From contig CAWHTX010000009.1 of NCBI GenBank assembly GCA_963832355.1, positions 62,001 to 126,000 of the forward strand: a stretch of DNA of 64,000 bases, in the 5' to 3' direction. This DNA comes from DATFVA01 sp963832355. GTDB lineage: Bacteria > Bacteroidota > Ignavibacteria > Ignavibacteriales > Ignavibacteriaceae. Each line of letters begins with the position of its first letter. Within the stretch, counting starts at the first letter, position 1. Made by a program: the position numbers and the translations under genes. The notes below the pieces were generated by a model. The model searched no databases, was not told where the DNA came from, and was given only the letters and a program-made list of their open reading frames with translations. Shown here one piece after another: positions 19,240 to 26,750 of this stretch.

Positions 19240-19497
19240 ATGGAACAGCGTCCGTTAAGAAAAACCAGGATAGGAATTGTTGTAAGTAATAAAATGCAGA
19301 AGACTATTACTGTAGCAATCGAAAGAAAAGTTCCTCATCCTCTTTATAATAAATATTATAAAAAGACTACAAACCTAATGGCTCACGATGAAAAAAGTGA
19401 ATGCGGTATAGGTGATAAAGTAAAAATAATGGAATCACGCCCTTTAAGTTCAAAGAAAAGATGGCGTCTCGTAGAAATTGTTGAAAAAGCCAAGTAA
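19240..19497 (+). CDS. rpsQ: 30S ribosomal protein S17
   Basis: S17 is an OB-fold primary binding protein of the 16S 5' domain. The 85 residues include RKTRIGIVVSNKMQKTITVA at the N-terminus and GDKVKIMESRPLSSKKRWRL, the S17 signature. It begins immediately after the rpmC stop, so translation is probably coupled. Confidence 0.96.
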   Translation: MEQRPLRKTRIGIVVSNKMQKTITVAIERKVPHPLYNKYYKKTTNLMAHDEKSECGIGDKVKIMESRPLSSKKRWRLVEIVEKAK

Positions 19498-19512
19498 AAG
19501 GAACAGGAGAAA

Positions 19513-19881
19513 ATGATACAGGAAGAAACAAATCTTGTGGTTGCCGATAACTCCGGCGCAAAAAAAGTAAGATGCATCCGTGTACTTGGCGGCAGCGGAA
19601 GGAAATATGCCAGTGTGGGCGACCTTATTGTAGTCGCAGTTAAAACTGCTATTCCTAACGGAACGGTCAAAAAAGGTGAAGTTTCGCGTGCAGTTATAGT
19701 GAGAACTAAAAAAGAAGTAAGAAGAAAAGATGGTTCTTATATCAGATTTGATGAGAACGCCGCGGTCTTGATAAATAATTTGAATGAGCCGAAGGGCACA
19801 CGTATTTTTGGTCCTGTCGCAAGAGAATTAAGAGAAAAACAGTTTATGAAAATTGTTTCATTAGCACCTGAAGTTTTATAA
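19513..19881 (+). CDS. rplN: 50S ribosomal protein L14
   Basis: L14 lies at the subunit interface and is the binding site of the silencing factor RsfS in other bacteria. The 122 residues match the family length exactly, with NLVVADNSGAKKVRCIRVLG and the C-terminal FGPVARELREKQFMKIVSLAPEVL (read in parts). AACAGGAG precedes the ATG. It is the first gene of the spc block. Confidence 0.97.
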   Translation: MIQEETNLVVADNSGAKKVRCIRVLGGSGRKYASVGDLIVVAVKTAIPNGTVKKGEVSRAVIVRTKKEVRRKDGSYIRFDENAAVLINNLNEPKGTRIFGPVARELREKQFMKIVSLAPEVL

Positions 19882-19895
19882 GTATTGGAAAAAAA

Positions 19896-20219
19896 ATGAA
19901 GATTCATAAAAATGACAATGTAATGGTTATTTCCGGTAATGATAAAGGAAAATCAGGGAAAGTTCTTAAAGTTTTTCCTAAAAATAACAGGGTTATTGTT
20001 GAAGGAATTAATCTGAGGAAAAGACACACAAAACCGAGTCAGAAAAGTCCTCAGGGCGGTATCATTGAGAAAGAGGCTCCTATTAATGCTTCTAATGTTA
20101 TGCTGCTGGATCCTAAAACAAATGAACCGACCAGACTAGGTTCACAGATTATCCTGGATGAGAACACCGGTAAAAAGAAAAGAGCTCGTATCAGCAGATC
20201 AACCGGAGAAATGGTTTAA
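19896..20219 (+). CDS. rplX: 50S ribosomal protein L24
   Basis: L24 is an assembly initiator protein with a KOW domain. The 107 residues show the KOW motif VMVISGNDKGKSGKVLKV and the family segment VEGINLRKRHTKPS. The gene is 14 nt downstream of rplN in the standard order. The ribosome-binding site is weak (ATTGGAAA). Confidence 0.96.
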   Translation: MKIHKNDNVMVISGNDKGKSGKVLKVFPKNNRVIVEGINLRKRHTKPSQKSPQGGIIEKEAPINASNVMLLDPKTNEPTRLGSQIILDENTGKKKRARISRSTGEMV

Positions 20220-20253
20220 TATTTTATAATCACCCTAAAGCGAATTATTAGAA

Positions 20254-20916
20254 ATGGCTGAAAAGAAAACGAAAAAAGAAACAGAAGCTAAAAAACCGAA
20301 AGCTGCAAAAAAAGGAAAAGAAGCTAAAGCGGCTGCACCTGCACCACAGGTTAAAATTAAGACAAGGCTGGCTGACACTTACAAAAAGGATGTTGTTCCT
20401 GATCTGATGAAGAAATTCGGGTACAAAAGCATAATGCAGGTTCCGCACCTTCACAAAATTGTTGTTAATATGGGTGTCGGCGACGCAGTTACGGATCCAA
20501 AAATCCTGGATGAGGCTGTTAAGGAATTGGAAACTATTACGGGACAGAAACCCAGCATCCGCAAGGCGAGAAAAGCAATATCGAATTTTAAGCTCAGACA
20601 GGGTGTCAATATCGGTGCTATGGTAACTCTCCGCAGAGAGAGAATGTATGAATTCCTTGACAGACTTGTAAATATTGCACTGCCCAGGGTGAGAGACTTT
20701 AGAGGCTTATCGGATAAATCATTCGACGGCAGAGGAAATTATTCTTTAGGAATTAAAGAACAAATCATTTTCCCTGAGATAAATGTTGACAAAATCGGGA
20801 AAGTGATGGGAATGGATATCACGATAGTTACTACTGCTCAGTCCGATAATGAAGCTTATGAACTGCTTCAGTCATTCGGATTTCCGTTTAGAAAAAAAGA
20901 GATTAAAACAGCTTAA
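20254..20916 (+). CDS. rplE: 50S ribosomal protein L5 with basic N-terminal extension
   Basis: L5 binds 5S rRNA and bridges to the 30S head. The core from about residue 40 is canonical, with VPHLHKIVVNMGVGDAV, ITGQKPSIRKARKAI and the C-terminal IVTTAQSDNEAYELLQSFGFPF. The total of 220 residues exceeds the usual 179-187 because of about 35 extra N-terminal residues made mostly of Lys, Ala, Glu and Pro. A shorter start inside the core is not obvious, because no Met occurs before the core begins. The role of the extension is unknown and it is probably disordered. Confidence 0.95.
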   Translation: MAEKKTKKETEAKKPKAAKKGKEAKAAAPAPQVKIKTRLADTYKKDVVPDLMKKFGYKSIMQVPHLHKIVVNMGVGDAVTDPKILDEAVKELETITGQKPSIRKARKAISNFKLRQGVNIGAMVTLRRERMYEFLDRLVNIALPRVRDFRGLSDKSFDGRGNYSLGIKEQIIFPEINVDKIGKVMGMDITIVTTAQSDNEAYELLQSFGFPFRKKEIKTA

Positions 20917-20927
20917 CAGGAGAATTA

Positions 20928-21197
20928 ATGGCTCGTAAAAGTCTAATTGCAAGAGAAGAGAAAAGACGCAGAATGGTTGAGAAGTATGCTAAACAGAGAG
21001 AAGAGTTGAAGGAAAAAGGCGACTATGATGCATTGCAGAAACTTCCCAGGAATGCTTCACCCGTGCGGCTTCATAACAGGTGTATGTTTACAGGTAGAGC
21101 ACGCGGATATCATCGCAAATTCGGAGTGTCGAGGTTAGTATTGAGGGAAATGGCACTTAAAGGTGAAATTCCCGGATTAAAGAAGTCAAGTTGGTAA
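20928..21197 (+). CDS. rpsN: 30S ribosomal protein S14 (zinc-independent form)
   Basis: S14 is a late-assembling head protein. The 89-residue length is that of the longer form, and the CxxC pair of the short zinc form is absent (the only Cys lies in NRCMFTGRARGYHRKFG). The C-terminus has the conserved GVSRLVLREMALKGEIPGL and ends KKSSW. ACAGGAGA precedes the ATG. It lies 11 nt after rplE. Confidence 0.96.
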   Translation: MARKSLIAREEKRRRMVEKYAKQREELKEKGDYDALQKLPRNASPVRLHNRCMFTGRARGYHRKFGVSRLVLREMALKGEIPGLKKSSW

Positions 21198-21207
21198 AGG
21201 AGATATA

Positions 21208-21602
21208 ATGGCAGTTACTGATCCCATAGCAGATTTTTTAACAAGAATAAGAAATGCGTCTAAAGCAAGAAAACTCAGGGTGGATATCCCTGCTTCTAAT
21301 ATGAAAAAAAATCTTGCTGAAATTCTGAAAAGCCAGAATTTTATTAAAGATTATTCAATTGTTGAAGATAATAAACAGAATTTAATCAGAGTTGAATTGA
21401 AATACAGTAATGGTTCTCCGGCAATCAGCGGTTTAAAAGAATCAGCAAACCTGGTCTCCGTATCTATAAAAATTCTAACGATTTACCCAGAGTTTTAAAT
21501 GGATTAGGTGTTGCAGTTATTTCCACACCCAAAGGATTGCTGACCGACAAGGATGCAAGAACACAATCCGTTGGCGGTGAAATAGTTTGTTACATCTGGT
21601 AA
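21208..21602 (+). CDS. rpsH: 30S ribosomal protein S8, read with a -1 frameshift at 21432-21438
   Basis: S8 binds the central domain of 16S rRNA and represses the spc operon in E. coli. In the starting frame the protein ends after 96 residues at 21496-21498, and its last 19 residues do not resemble S8. At codons 76-77 the sequence is T TTA AAA (21432-21438), a canonical -1 slippery heptamer in the correct phase. Moving to the -1 frame from 21438 gives RISKPGLRIY, then NGLGVAVISTPKGLLTDKDA, then GGEIVCYIW and a stop at 21600-21602. The combined product of 131 residues has exactly the family length and junction (SGLK-RISKPG). The single missing base could also be an assembly error or an A-run deletion. 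No convincing stimulatory hairpin or upstream Shine-Dalgarno was seen. Confidence 0.85.
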
Positions 21603-21625
21603 TATTATTGAATGGAGTTTGAAAA

Positions 21626-22165
21626 GTGTCTAGAATTGGTAAAAAACCTATAATGATTCCCAAGGGAGTTACAATTGATCACAAAGGTAACTTCGTAAAA
21701 GTAAAAGGACCCAAAGGTGAGCTTGAAGGTACCTTTGATACGCGAATCAGCATTGAAATTAAAGACAGTGAATTAACTGTGACAAGACCGAACGATACAA
21801 AAGAAATTAAGGCACTTCATGGTTTAAGCCGTGCATTAATTCAGAATATGGTTCAGGGTGTTACCGAGGCATACCAAAAAACGCTTGTTATTGTTGGAGT
21901 AGGATACAGGGCGGAACTGAAAGGTAAGAACCTGCTGCTTAATATTGGTTATTCACATCCGATCTATTTTATTCCTCCGGACGGTATAACCTTGCAGACA
22001 CCGACACAGACTCAGATTGTGATTTCCGGAATTGATAAACAGCTTGTCGGGATGGTTGCTTCAAAGATAAGATCCATCAGGAAACCCGAGCCGTACAAAG
22101 GTAAAGGCATTAAATATTCAGATGAACAAATCGTGAGAAAAGCCGGTAAAACTGCTGGTAAATAA
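21626..22165 (+). CDS. rplF: 50S ribosomal protein L6
   Basis: L6 lies near the factor-binding site beside the sarcin-ricin loop. The start is GTG at 21626 with ATGGAG upstream, giving MSRIGKKPIMIPKGV. The 179 residues contain both L6 repeats, and the C-terminal signature PEPYKGKGIKYSDE. It starts 23 nt after the S8 stop reached by the -1 frame, the spacing expected for an intact rpsH-rplF junction. Confidence 0.96.
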   Translation: MSRIGKKPIMIPKGVTIDHKGNFVKVKGPKGELEGTFDTRISIEIKDSELTVTRPNDTKEIKALHGLSRALIQNMVQGVTEAYQKTLVIVGVGYRAELKGKNLLLNIGYSHPIYFIPPDGITLQTPTQTQIVISGIDKQLVGMVASKIRSIRKPEPYKGKGIKYSDEQIVRKAGKTAGK

Positions 22166-22187
22166 TTTTATTGGAGATATTTGGGAA

Positions 22188-22553
22188 ATGATTAATAGAA
22201 ATAAGAATAAAAGAGTTCGTTCAAAGACTAAAATCAGGAAAGTTATTTCCGGTACTCCTGAAAGACCCCGTTTTACGATTTACCGGAGTCTTGATAATAT
22301 TTACGCTCAAATTATTGATGATACCACCGGAAAAACTCTGATTTCTGCTTCTTCTTTAACCAAGGAACTGGCAGATGATTTGAAGAAAGCGAAAGGAAAA
22401 GTGCAGCGCAGCAAAACAGTTGGAACTTATGTTGCAAAAAAGGCACTGGAGCAGAATATAAATACGGTTGTCTTTGACCGCAACGGTTACCGGTATCATG
22501 GCCGCGTTCAGGCAGTTGCTGAAGGCGCGAGAGAAGCAGGATTAAAATTTTAG
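22188..22553 (+). CDS. rplR: 50S ribosomal protein L18
   Basis: L18 mediates 5S rRNA attachment to the large subunit. The 121 residues include RVRSKTKIRKVISGTPERPR and the C-terminal DRNGYRYHGRVQAVAEGARE motif. The stop codon at 22551-22553 is followed after only 5 nt by a tRNA-Gln gene rather than by rpsE. Confidence 0.96.
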   Translation: MINRNKNKRVRSKTKIRKVISGTPERPRFTIYRSLDNIYAQIIDDTTGKTLISASSLTKELADDLKKAKGKVQRSKTVGTYVAKKALEQNINTVVFDRNGYRYHGRVQAVAEGAREAGLKF

Positions 22554-22558
22554 AATGT

Positions 22559-22629
22559 TGCCGGATCGTCTAATGGTAGGACTACGCCCTTTGGAGGCGT
22601 CTGTAGAGGTTCGAATCCTCTTCCGGCAG
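22559..22629 (+). tRNA. tRNA-Gln (anticodon UUG) inside the spc operon
   Basis: A full cloverleaf folds by eye. The acceptor stem is TGCCGGA (22559-22565) with TCCGGCA (22622-22628) and discriminator G at 22629. The D stem is GTC/GAC around TAATGGTAG. The anticodon stem is ACGCC/GGCGT around CTTTGGA, giving anticodon TTG at 22591-22593. The T stem is AGAGG/CCTCT around TTCGAAT. The variable loop has 4 nt. The 3' CCA is not encoded, so a CCA-adding enzyme is needed. The gene lies on the coding strand between rplR and rpsE, with no visible promoter of its own, so it is probably cut out of the ribosomal protein mRNA by RNase P and a 3' nuclease. Confidence 0.95.
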
Positions 22630-22690
22630 CAAGGAAATTAAATAACCTGGTATTTTTAGTAAGTAAATAAAAGAAGTTCGGAGAAGAAAT

Positions 22691-23200
22691 TTGAAATCTG
22701 TAAAGTCAAACGAGATTGAAGGCTTAAAGGAAAAAGTCGTTCACATAAATCGTGTTGCAAAGGTTGTAAAAGGCGGACGCAGGTTCAGCTTTAATGCAAT
22801 TGTTGTTGTTGGGAACGGTGAAGGAACTGTAGGAGTTGGACTTGGTAAAGCAAATGAAGTTACCGACGCTATATCTAAAGGAATTGATGATGCTAAGAAA
22901 AGCCTGGTTAATGTTTCGGTTATCAAAGGAACTATAGCGCACGAGATTATCGGAAAGTATGGAGCAGGCAGAGTTTTGCTTAAACCTGCATCGCCGGGTA
23001 CCGGACTTATTGCCGGCGGCGGCGTCAGAGCTGTACTGGAAGCGGCCGGTATTCAGGATATCCTGACAAAATCGCTCGGTTCAAGTAATCCTCATAACCA
23101 GGTTAAAGCAACTCTTAACGGTTTACTGAATCTGATTGATGCCAGGAAGATGGCTCGTAAAAGAGGAATTACAACTCAAGATTTATTTAGTTCTAAATGA
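22691..23200 (+). CDS. rpsE: 30S ribosomal protein S5
   Basis: S5 contributes to decoding fidelity and the mRNA entry channel. The start is TTG at 22691 behind CGGAGAAGAAA, giving MKSVKSNEIEGLKE. The 169 residues carry the dsRBD-like signature VVKGGRRFSFNAIVVVG and the GTGLIAGGGVRAVLEAAG segment. The 61 nt between the tRNA-Gln end and this start hold no clear promoter. Confidence 0.96.
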   Translation: MKSVKSNEIEGLKEKVVHINRVAKVVKGGRRFSFNAIVVVGNGEGTVGVGLGKANEVTDAISKGIDDAKKSLVNVSVIKGTIAHEIIGKYGAGRVLLKPASPGTGLIAGGGVRAVLEAAGIQDILTKSLGSSNPHNQVKATLNGLLNLIDARKMARKRGITTQDLFSSK

Positions 23201-23208
23201 GGCTGATG

Positions 23209-23394
23209 ATGAGCAAATTGAGAATAACTCAAACCAGAAGTGTGATTGACAGGCCTAAAACCCAGAAATTAACTATCGAGGCTTTGGGACTTGGAAGACC
23301 GAACTGGGTTAAAGTTCACAATGATACTCCTCAGATAAGAGGAATGATTAATAAGGTGTCACACCTGGTTAAAGTAGAAGAAATTAACGAGTAA
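23209..23394 (+). CDS. rpmD: 50S ribosomal protein L30
   Basis: L30 is a small protein of the 23S domain II/V region. ATG at 23209 gives MSKLRITQTRSVIDRP, which fits the family N-terminus and has GAGG (23199-23202) 6 nt upstream, for a 61-residue product. Upstream in-frame ATGs at 23197 (overlapping the rpsE stop as ATGA) and 23206 are alternatives that would add up to four residues. The motif GLGRPNWVKVHNDTPQIRGM is typical. Confidence 0.93.
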   Translation: MSKLRITQTRSVIDRPKTQKLTIEALGLGRPNWVKVHNDTPQIRGMINKVSHLVKVEEINE

Positions 23395-23406
23395 TAAGGT
23401 TTTAAA

Positions 23407-23856
23407 ATGGATATTTTAAGCAATTTAAAATACGCTGAAGGTTCAAAGAAAAATAAAAAACGTGTTGGCCGCGGGCCAGGTTCAGGTCATGGAAAAACTG
23501 CTGCACGTGGTATGAATGGACAGCTTTCAAGATCAGGTGCGAAGAAAAAAGCCTGGTTTGAAGGCGGACAGATGCCGCTCCAGAGAAGAGTTCCGAAATT
23601 TGGATTTACCAATATTTTCAGGACTGAATTCCAGGTAGTTAATGTTCAGGATTTGCAGAAACTCGCAGACGCGAAGGAGAAGGTTGTAAATCCCGATAGC
23701 TTAAGAAAATTCGGCCTTGTGAAAAGAAAAGGCCAGCCTGTCAAGATCTTAGGTACAGGCGAGCTTAAAGGTAAATTACAGGTTGAAGCTAACGCTTTTA
23801 GTAAGTCCGCCCAGGAAAAAATAGAAGCTGCTGGCGGCTCAATCAAAAAGATTTAA
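23407..23856 (+). CDS. rplO: 50S ribosomal protein L15
   Basis: L15 is a late-assembly protein with an extended Gly/Arg-rich N-terminal half. The 149 residues contain KRVGRGPGSGHGKTAARG and FEGGQMPLQRRVPKFGF, followed by the globular domain ending VEANAFSKSAQEKIEAAGG. It is 12 nt after rpmD and 11 nt before secY, the standard spc order. Confidence 0.96.
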   Translation: MDILSNLKYAEGSKKNKKRVGRGPGSGHGKTAARGMNGQLSRSGAKKKAWFEGGQMPLQRRVPKFGFTNIFRTEFQVVNVQDLQKLADAKEKVVNPDSLRKFGLVKRKGQPVKILGTGELKGKLQVEANAFSKSAQEKIEAAGGSIKKI

Positions 23857-23867
23857 TCCGGTTATAA

Positions 23868-25205
23868 ATGTCAAAATTCACAGATACATTCAGAAATATC
23901 TTTAAGATACATGAACTTCGTCAGAGGATTATTTATACTCTGGCGCTGCTCACGATTGTAAGGCTCGGTGCTCACATCACTATTCCGGGTGTGGACGCGG
24001 CCCTTGTTACCCAGAGCATGAAAAATGCTACCTCGGACAACCTTTTCGGTTTGTACGATTTATTCGTTGGAGGTGCATTCAGAAATGCTGCAATTTTTGC
24101 ACTGGGAATTATGCCTTACATTTCGGCTTCCATTATCCTTCAGCTGCTTGGCGCAGTGGTACCCTATTTTCAGAAGCTCCAGCAGGAGGGTGAAGAAGGA
24201 AGGAAGAAAATTACTCAGCTTACCAGGTATGGAACAGTACTTATTTCAGCCTTGCAGGCGTGGGGTGTTACGGTCAGACTGCTTAACATAAATGTTCAGG
24301 GTATGCCTATAGTTCCTGTTCCGGTTCAGGGTTTCCTCTGGACGTTCAGCACCATAATAATTCTTACTTCGGGCACAGTATTCATGATGTGGCTTGGCGA
24401 GCAGATAACCGATAAAGGTATCGGAAATGGTATTTCACTTATAATTTTTATTGGAATTATAGCGCGATTCCCGTTCGCTGTACTTGATGAGTACAGGCTG
24501 ATAAACTCGGGTCAGAGAAATATTGTGATTGAGGTAGTGATTCTTGCCTTTATGGCACTGATCATTGCTGGTGTTGTTCTTGTTACACAGGGAACAAGAA
24601 GGATTCCTGTACAGTATGCTAAACGGGTTGTCGGCAGGAAGGTTTATGGTGGTGTTACACAATATATTCCTCTTAGAGTGAATACTGCTGGTGTGATGCC
24701 TATAATCTTTGCACAGTCGATTATGTTTATTCCGAATACCGTGCTTTCATTCTTTCCTGATAATGAATTTCTTCAGTCTATTTCAGGATATTTTCAATAT
24801 ACCTCTCCGGTATACTCGGCAATATATGCTTTGATGATTATTTTCTTCACTTACTTTTATACGGCGATTGCTTTCAACCCAAAAGACGTTGCTGACAATA
24901 TGAAAAAGCAGGGAGGATTTATACCGGGAATCAGACCGGGAAAACAGACATCGGATTTTATAGATAATATTTTAACTAAAATTACTCTGCCCGGATCATT
25001 TTTCCTGGCAATTGTTGCAATTTTACCGGCATTCGTATCAGCCTGGGGTGTGTCGGGTCAATTTTCACAGTTTTTCGGGGGAACAAGTCTTCTGATTATC
25101 GTGGGTGTTGCCCTGGATACATTACAGCAGATTGAATCGCATTTGTTAATGAGACATTATGACGGCTTTATGAAAACCGGTAAGTTAAAAAGTCGAAGAT
25201 ATTAG
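23868..25205 (+). CDS. secY: Protein translocase subunit SecY
   Basis: SecY is the channel subunit of the Sec translocon in the inner membrane. The 445 residues show about ten hydrophobic segments and conserved stretches such as RLGAHITIPGVD, LGIMPYISASIILQLL and the cytoplasmic loop RRIPVQYAKRVVG. The C-terminal LLMRHYDGFMKTGKLKSRRY is typical. The gene lies between rplO and map. No adk follows it, unlike the arrangement in many bacteria. Confidence 0.97.
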   Translation: MSKFTDTFRNIFKIHELRQRIIYTLALLTIVRLGAHITIPGVDAALVTQSMKNATSDNLFGLYDLFVGGAFRNAAIFALGIMPYISASIILQLLGAVVPYFQKLQQEGEEGRKKITQLTRYGTVLISALQAWGVTVRLLNINVQGMPIVPVPVQGFLWTFSTIIILTSGTVFMMWLGEQITDKGIGNGISLIIFIGIIARFPFAVLDEYRLINSGQRNIVIEVVILAFMALIIAGVVLVTQGTRRIPVQYAKRVVGRKVYGGVTQYIPLRVNTAGVMPIIFAQSIMFIPNTVLSFFPDNEFLQSISGYFQYTSPVYSAIYALMIIFFTYFYTAIAFNPKDVADNMKKQGGFIPGIRPGKQTSDFIDNILTKITLPGSFFLAIVAILPAFVSAWGVSGQFSQFFGGTSLLIIVGVALDTLQQIESHLLMRHYDGFMKTGKLKSRRY

Positions 25206-25212
25206 TGATTTT

Positions 25213-25977
25213 GTGATTTATATAAAGACAAAGAAAGAAGTAGATTATATAAGAGAGAGTTGTAAAATAGTCGCAGAGACTTTACAACTTATGAAAGCTA
25301 ACGTAAGAGTTGGTGTTACAACTAAAGAATTAGATCAGATAGCAGAAGATTACATTTTAAGTAATGATGCAAAGGCCGCCTTTAAAGGATATTCTCAGGG
25401 CGGTTCGTCGATCGATTACCCGGCTTCGATCTGTTCGTCCGTAAACGAAGAAGTTGTTCACGGAATACCGGGACCAAGAGTTCTTAAAAGCGGTGATATT
25501 GTTTCTCTTGATGTAGGCGTTTACAAAAATGGCTATTACGGCGATGCAGCACTCTCTGTTGCTGTTGGTGAGCTGACAGAGGAAAAGACGAAACTAATGG
25601 AAGTTACCGAAAACTCTCTCTATAAAGGTATTGAAGAAGCTCGTGCCGGAAACCACGTTTATGATATTTCGTACGCGGTTCAGACTTTCGTGGAGGCAAA
25701 TGGATTTTCGATAGTCCGGGATTTATGCGGACATGGAGTAGGAAAATATTTACATGAAGATCCATCCATACCGAATTTCGGAAAGAAAGGCACCGGAGCT
25801 AAATTAAAAAATGGTATGACATTGGCTATTGAGCCAATGGTTAATGCAGGTGATTACCACGTACTTACAGGTCAGGACGGCTGGACGGTACTGACAAGAG
25901 ATGGTTCGCCTTCGGCTCATTTTGAGCATACGATTTTAATATCGGATAATAAAGCAGAAATACTTACTATTTGCTAA
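25213..25977 (+). CDS. map: Type I methionine aminopeptidase
   Basis: This enzyme removes the initiator Met from nascent proteins using two metal ions. The 254 residues contain the ligand sites LDVGVYKNGYYGDAAL (two Asp), GHGVGKYLHEDP (His), IEPMV (Glu) and FEHTI (Glu). It lacks an N-terminal zinc finger extension, as expected for type Ia. The start appears to be GTG at 25213, 8 nt after secY, with no clear ribosome-binding site, so translational coupling is likely. Confidence 0.95.
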   Translation: MIYIKTKKEVDYIRESCKIVAETLQLMKANVRVGVTTKELDQIAEDYILSNDAKAAFKGYSQGGSSIDYPASICSSVNEEVVHGIPGPRVLKSGDIVSLDVGVYKNGYYGDAALSVAVGELTEEKTKLMEVTENSLYKGIEEARAGNHVYDISYAVQTFVEANGFSIVRDLCGHGVGKYLHEDPSIPNFGKKGTGAKLKNGMTLAIEPMVNAGDYHVLTGQDGWTVLTRDGSPSAHFEHTILISDNKAEILTIC

Positions 25978-26196
25978 ATGGCTAAACAAGGACCAATAAA
26001 AGTAGACGGAGTGGTAACCGAAACATTGCCAAACGCTCACTTCAAGGTCAAACTGGATAATGGGCATGAGATTCTTGCGCATATTTCCGGCAAGATGAGA
26101 ATGCACTTTATTAAAATTCTGGTTGGAGATAAAGTATCCGTGGAACTATCTCCATACGATTTAACAAAAGGTAGAATTACCTATAGATATAAATAG
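25978..26196 (+). CDS. infA: Translation initiation factor IF-1
   Basis: IF-1 is a 72-residue OB-fold factor that blocks the A site during initiation. The sequence has the family pattern VDGVVTETLPNAHFKVKLDN and ends TKGRITYRYK. Its ATG follows the map stop codon directly, so map and infA are probably translationally coupled. Confidence 0.96.
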   Translation: MAKQGPIKVDGVVTETLPNAHFKVKLDNGHEILAHISGKMRMHFIKILVGDKVSVELSPYDLTKGRITYRYK

Positions 26197-26207
26197 CGGA
26201 GCTTATA

Positions 26208-26321
26208 ATGAAAGTAAGAGCATCAGTAAAAAAAATATGCGATAACTGCAAAGTAATTAAACGCAAAGGCGTGGTAAGGGTTATTTGCAAGAATCCTAAA
26301 CACAAACAACGTCAGGGTTAA
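26208..26321 (+). CDS. rpmJ: 50S ribosomal protein L36
   Basis: This 37-residue gene starts at ATG 26208 and ends with TAA at 26319-26321. The product starts MKVRASVKKICDNCKVI and keeps all four zinc ligands: Cys11, Cys14, Cys27 and His32. It lies 11 nt after infA and 22 nt before rpsM, the conserved position of rpmJ. The zinc-binding form is therefore present here, in contrast to the zinc-free S14. Confidence 0.96.
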   Translation: MKVRASVKKICDNCKVIKRKGVVRVICKNPKHKQRQG

Positions 26322-26343
26322 TATTTTAGGAAGGAGAATTTAA

Positions 26344-26727
26344 TTGGCGCGTATATCGGGAGTAGATTTACCCAAGAATAAAAAAGTTTTATTTGGCTTA
26401 CAATATATATTTGGTATCGGTCCTACAATTTCCCAGGAGATTCTTTCAAAATCCGGTGTTGATCCTGATAAGAAGGTAGCAGACTTAACCGATGAAGAGA
26501 TTGCCCAGATCAGGGCTGCTATAACTTCTGATTACAAGGTGGAAGGAGCGCTGCGGTCTGAGGTTCAGCAGAATATTAAAAGATTGATGGATATCGGAAC
26601 ATACCGTGGATTAAGACACAGAAGAGGTCTCCCTGCCCGCGGTCAGAGGACTCGCACGAATTCCCGTACCCGAAAAGGGAAAAGGAAAACAGTTGCTGGA
26701 AAGAAGAAAACTCCTACTAAGAAGTAA
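26344..26727 (+). CDS. rpsM: 30S ribosomal protein S13
   Basis: S13 is a head protein forming bridges B1a and B1b with the large subunit. The start is TTG at 26344 behind AGGAAGGAG, giving MARISGVDLPKNKKV. The 127 residues include the helix-hairpin motif LQYIFGIGPTISQEIL and the basic tail GLPARGQRTRTNSRTRKGKR. A Lys/Thr-rich terminus completes it. Confidence 0.96.
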   Translation: MARISGVDLPKNKKVLFGLQYIFGIGPTISQEILSKSGVDPDKKVADLTDEEIAQIRAAITSDYKVEGALRSEVQQNIKRLMDIGTYRGLRHRRGLPARGQRTRTNSRTRKGKRKTVAGKKKTPTKK

Positions 26728-26750
26728 TTGAGATAACCGGAGGATACAAA

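Noticed and set aside
21208..21498. rpsH as a true truncated pseudogene of 96 codons
   Set aside because: Downstream codons in the -1 frame are fully conserved to the natural stop and the gene is essential, so decay is very unlikely.
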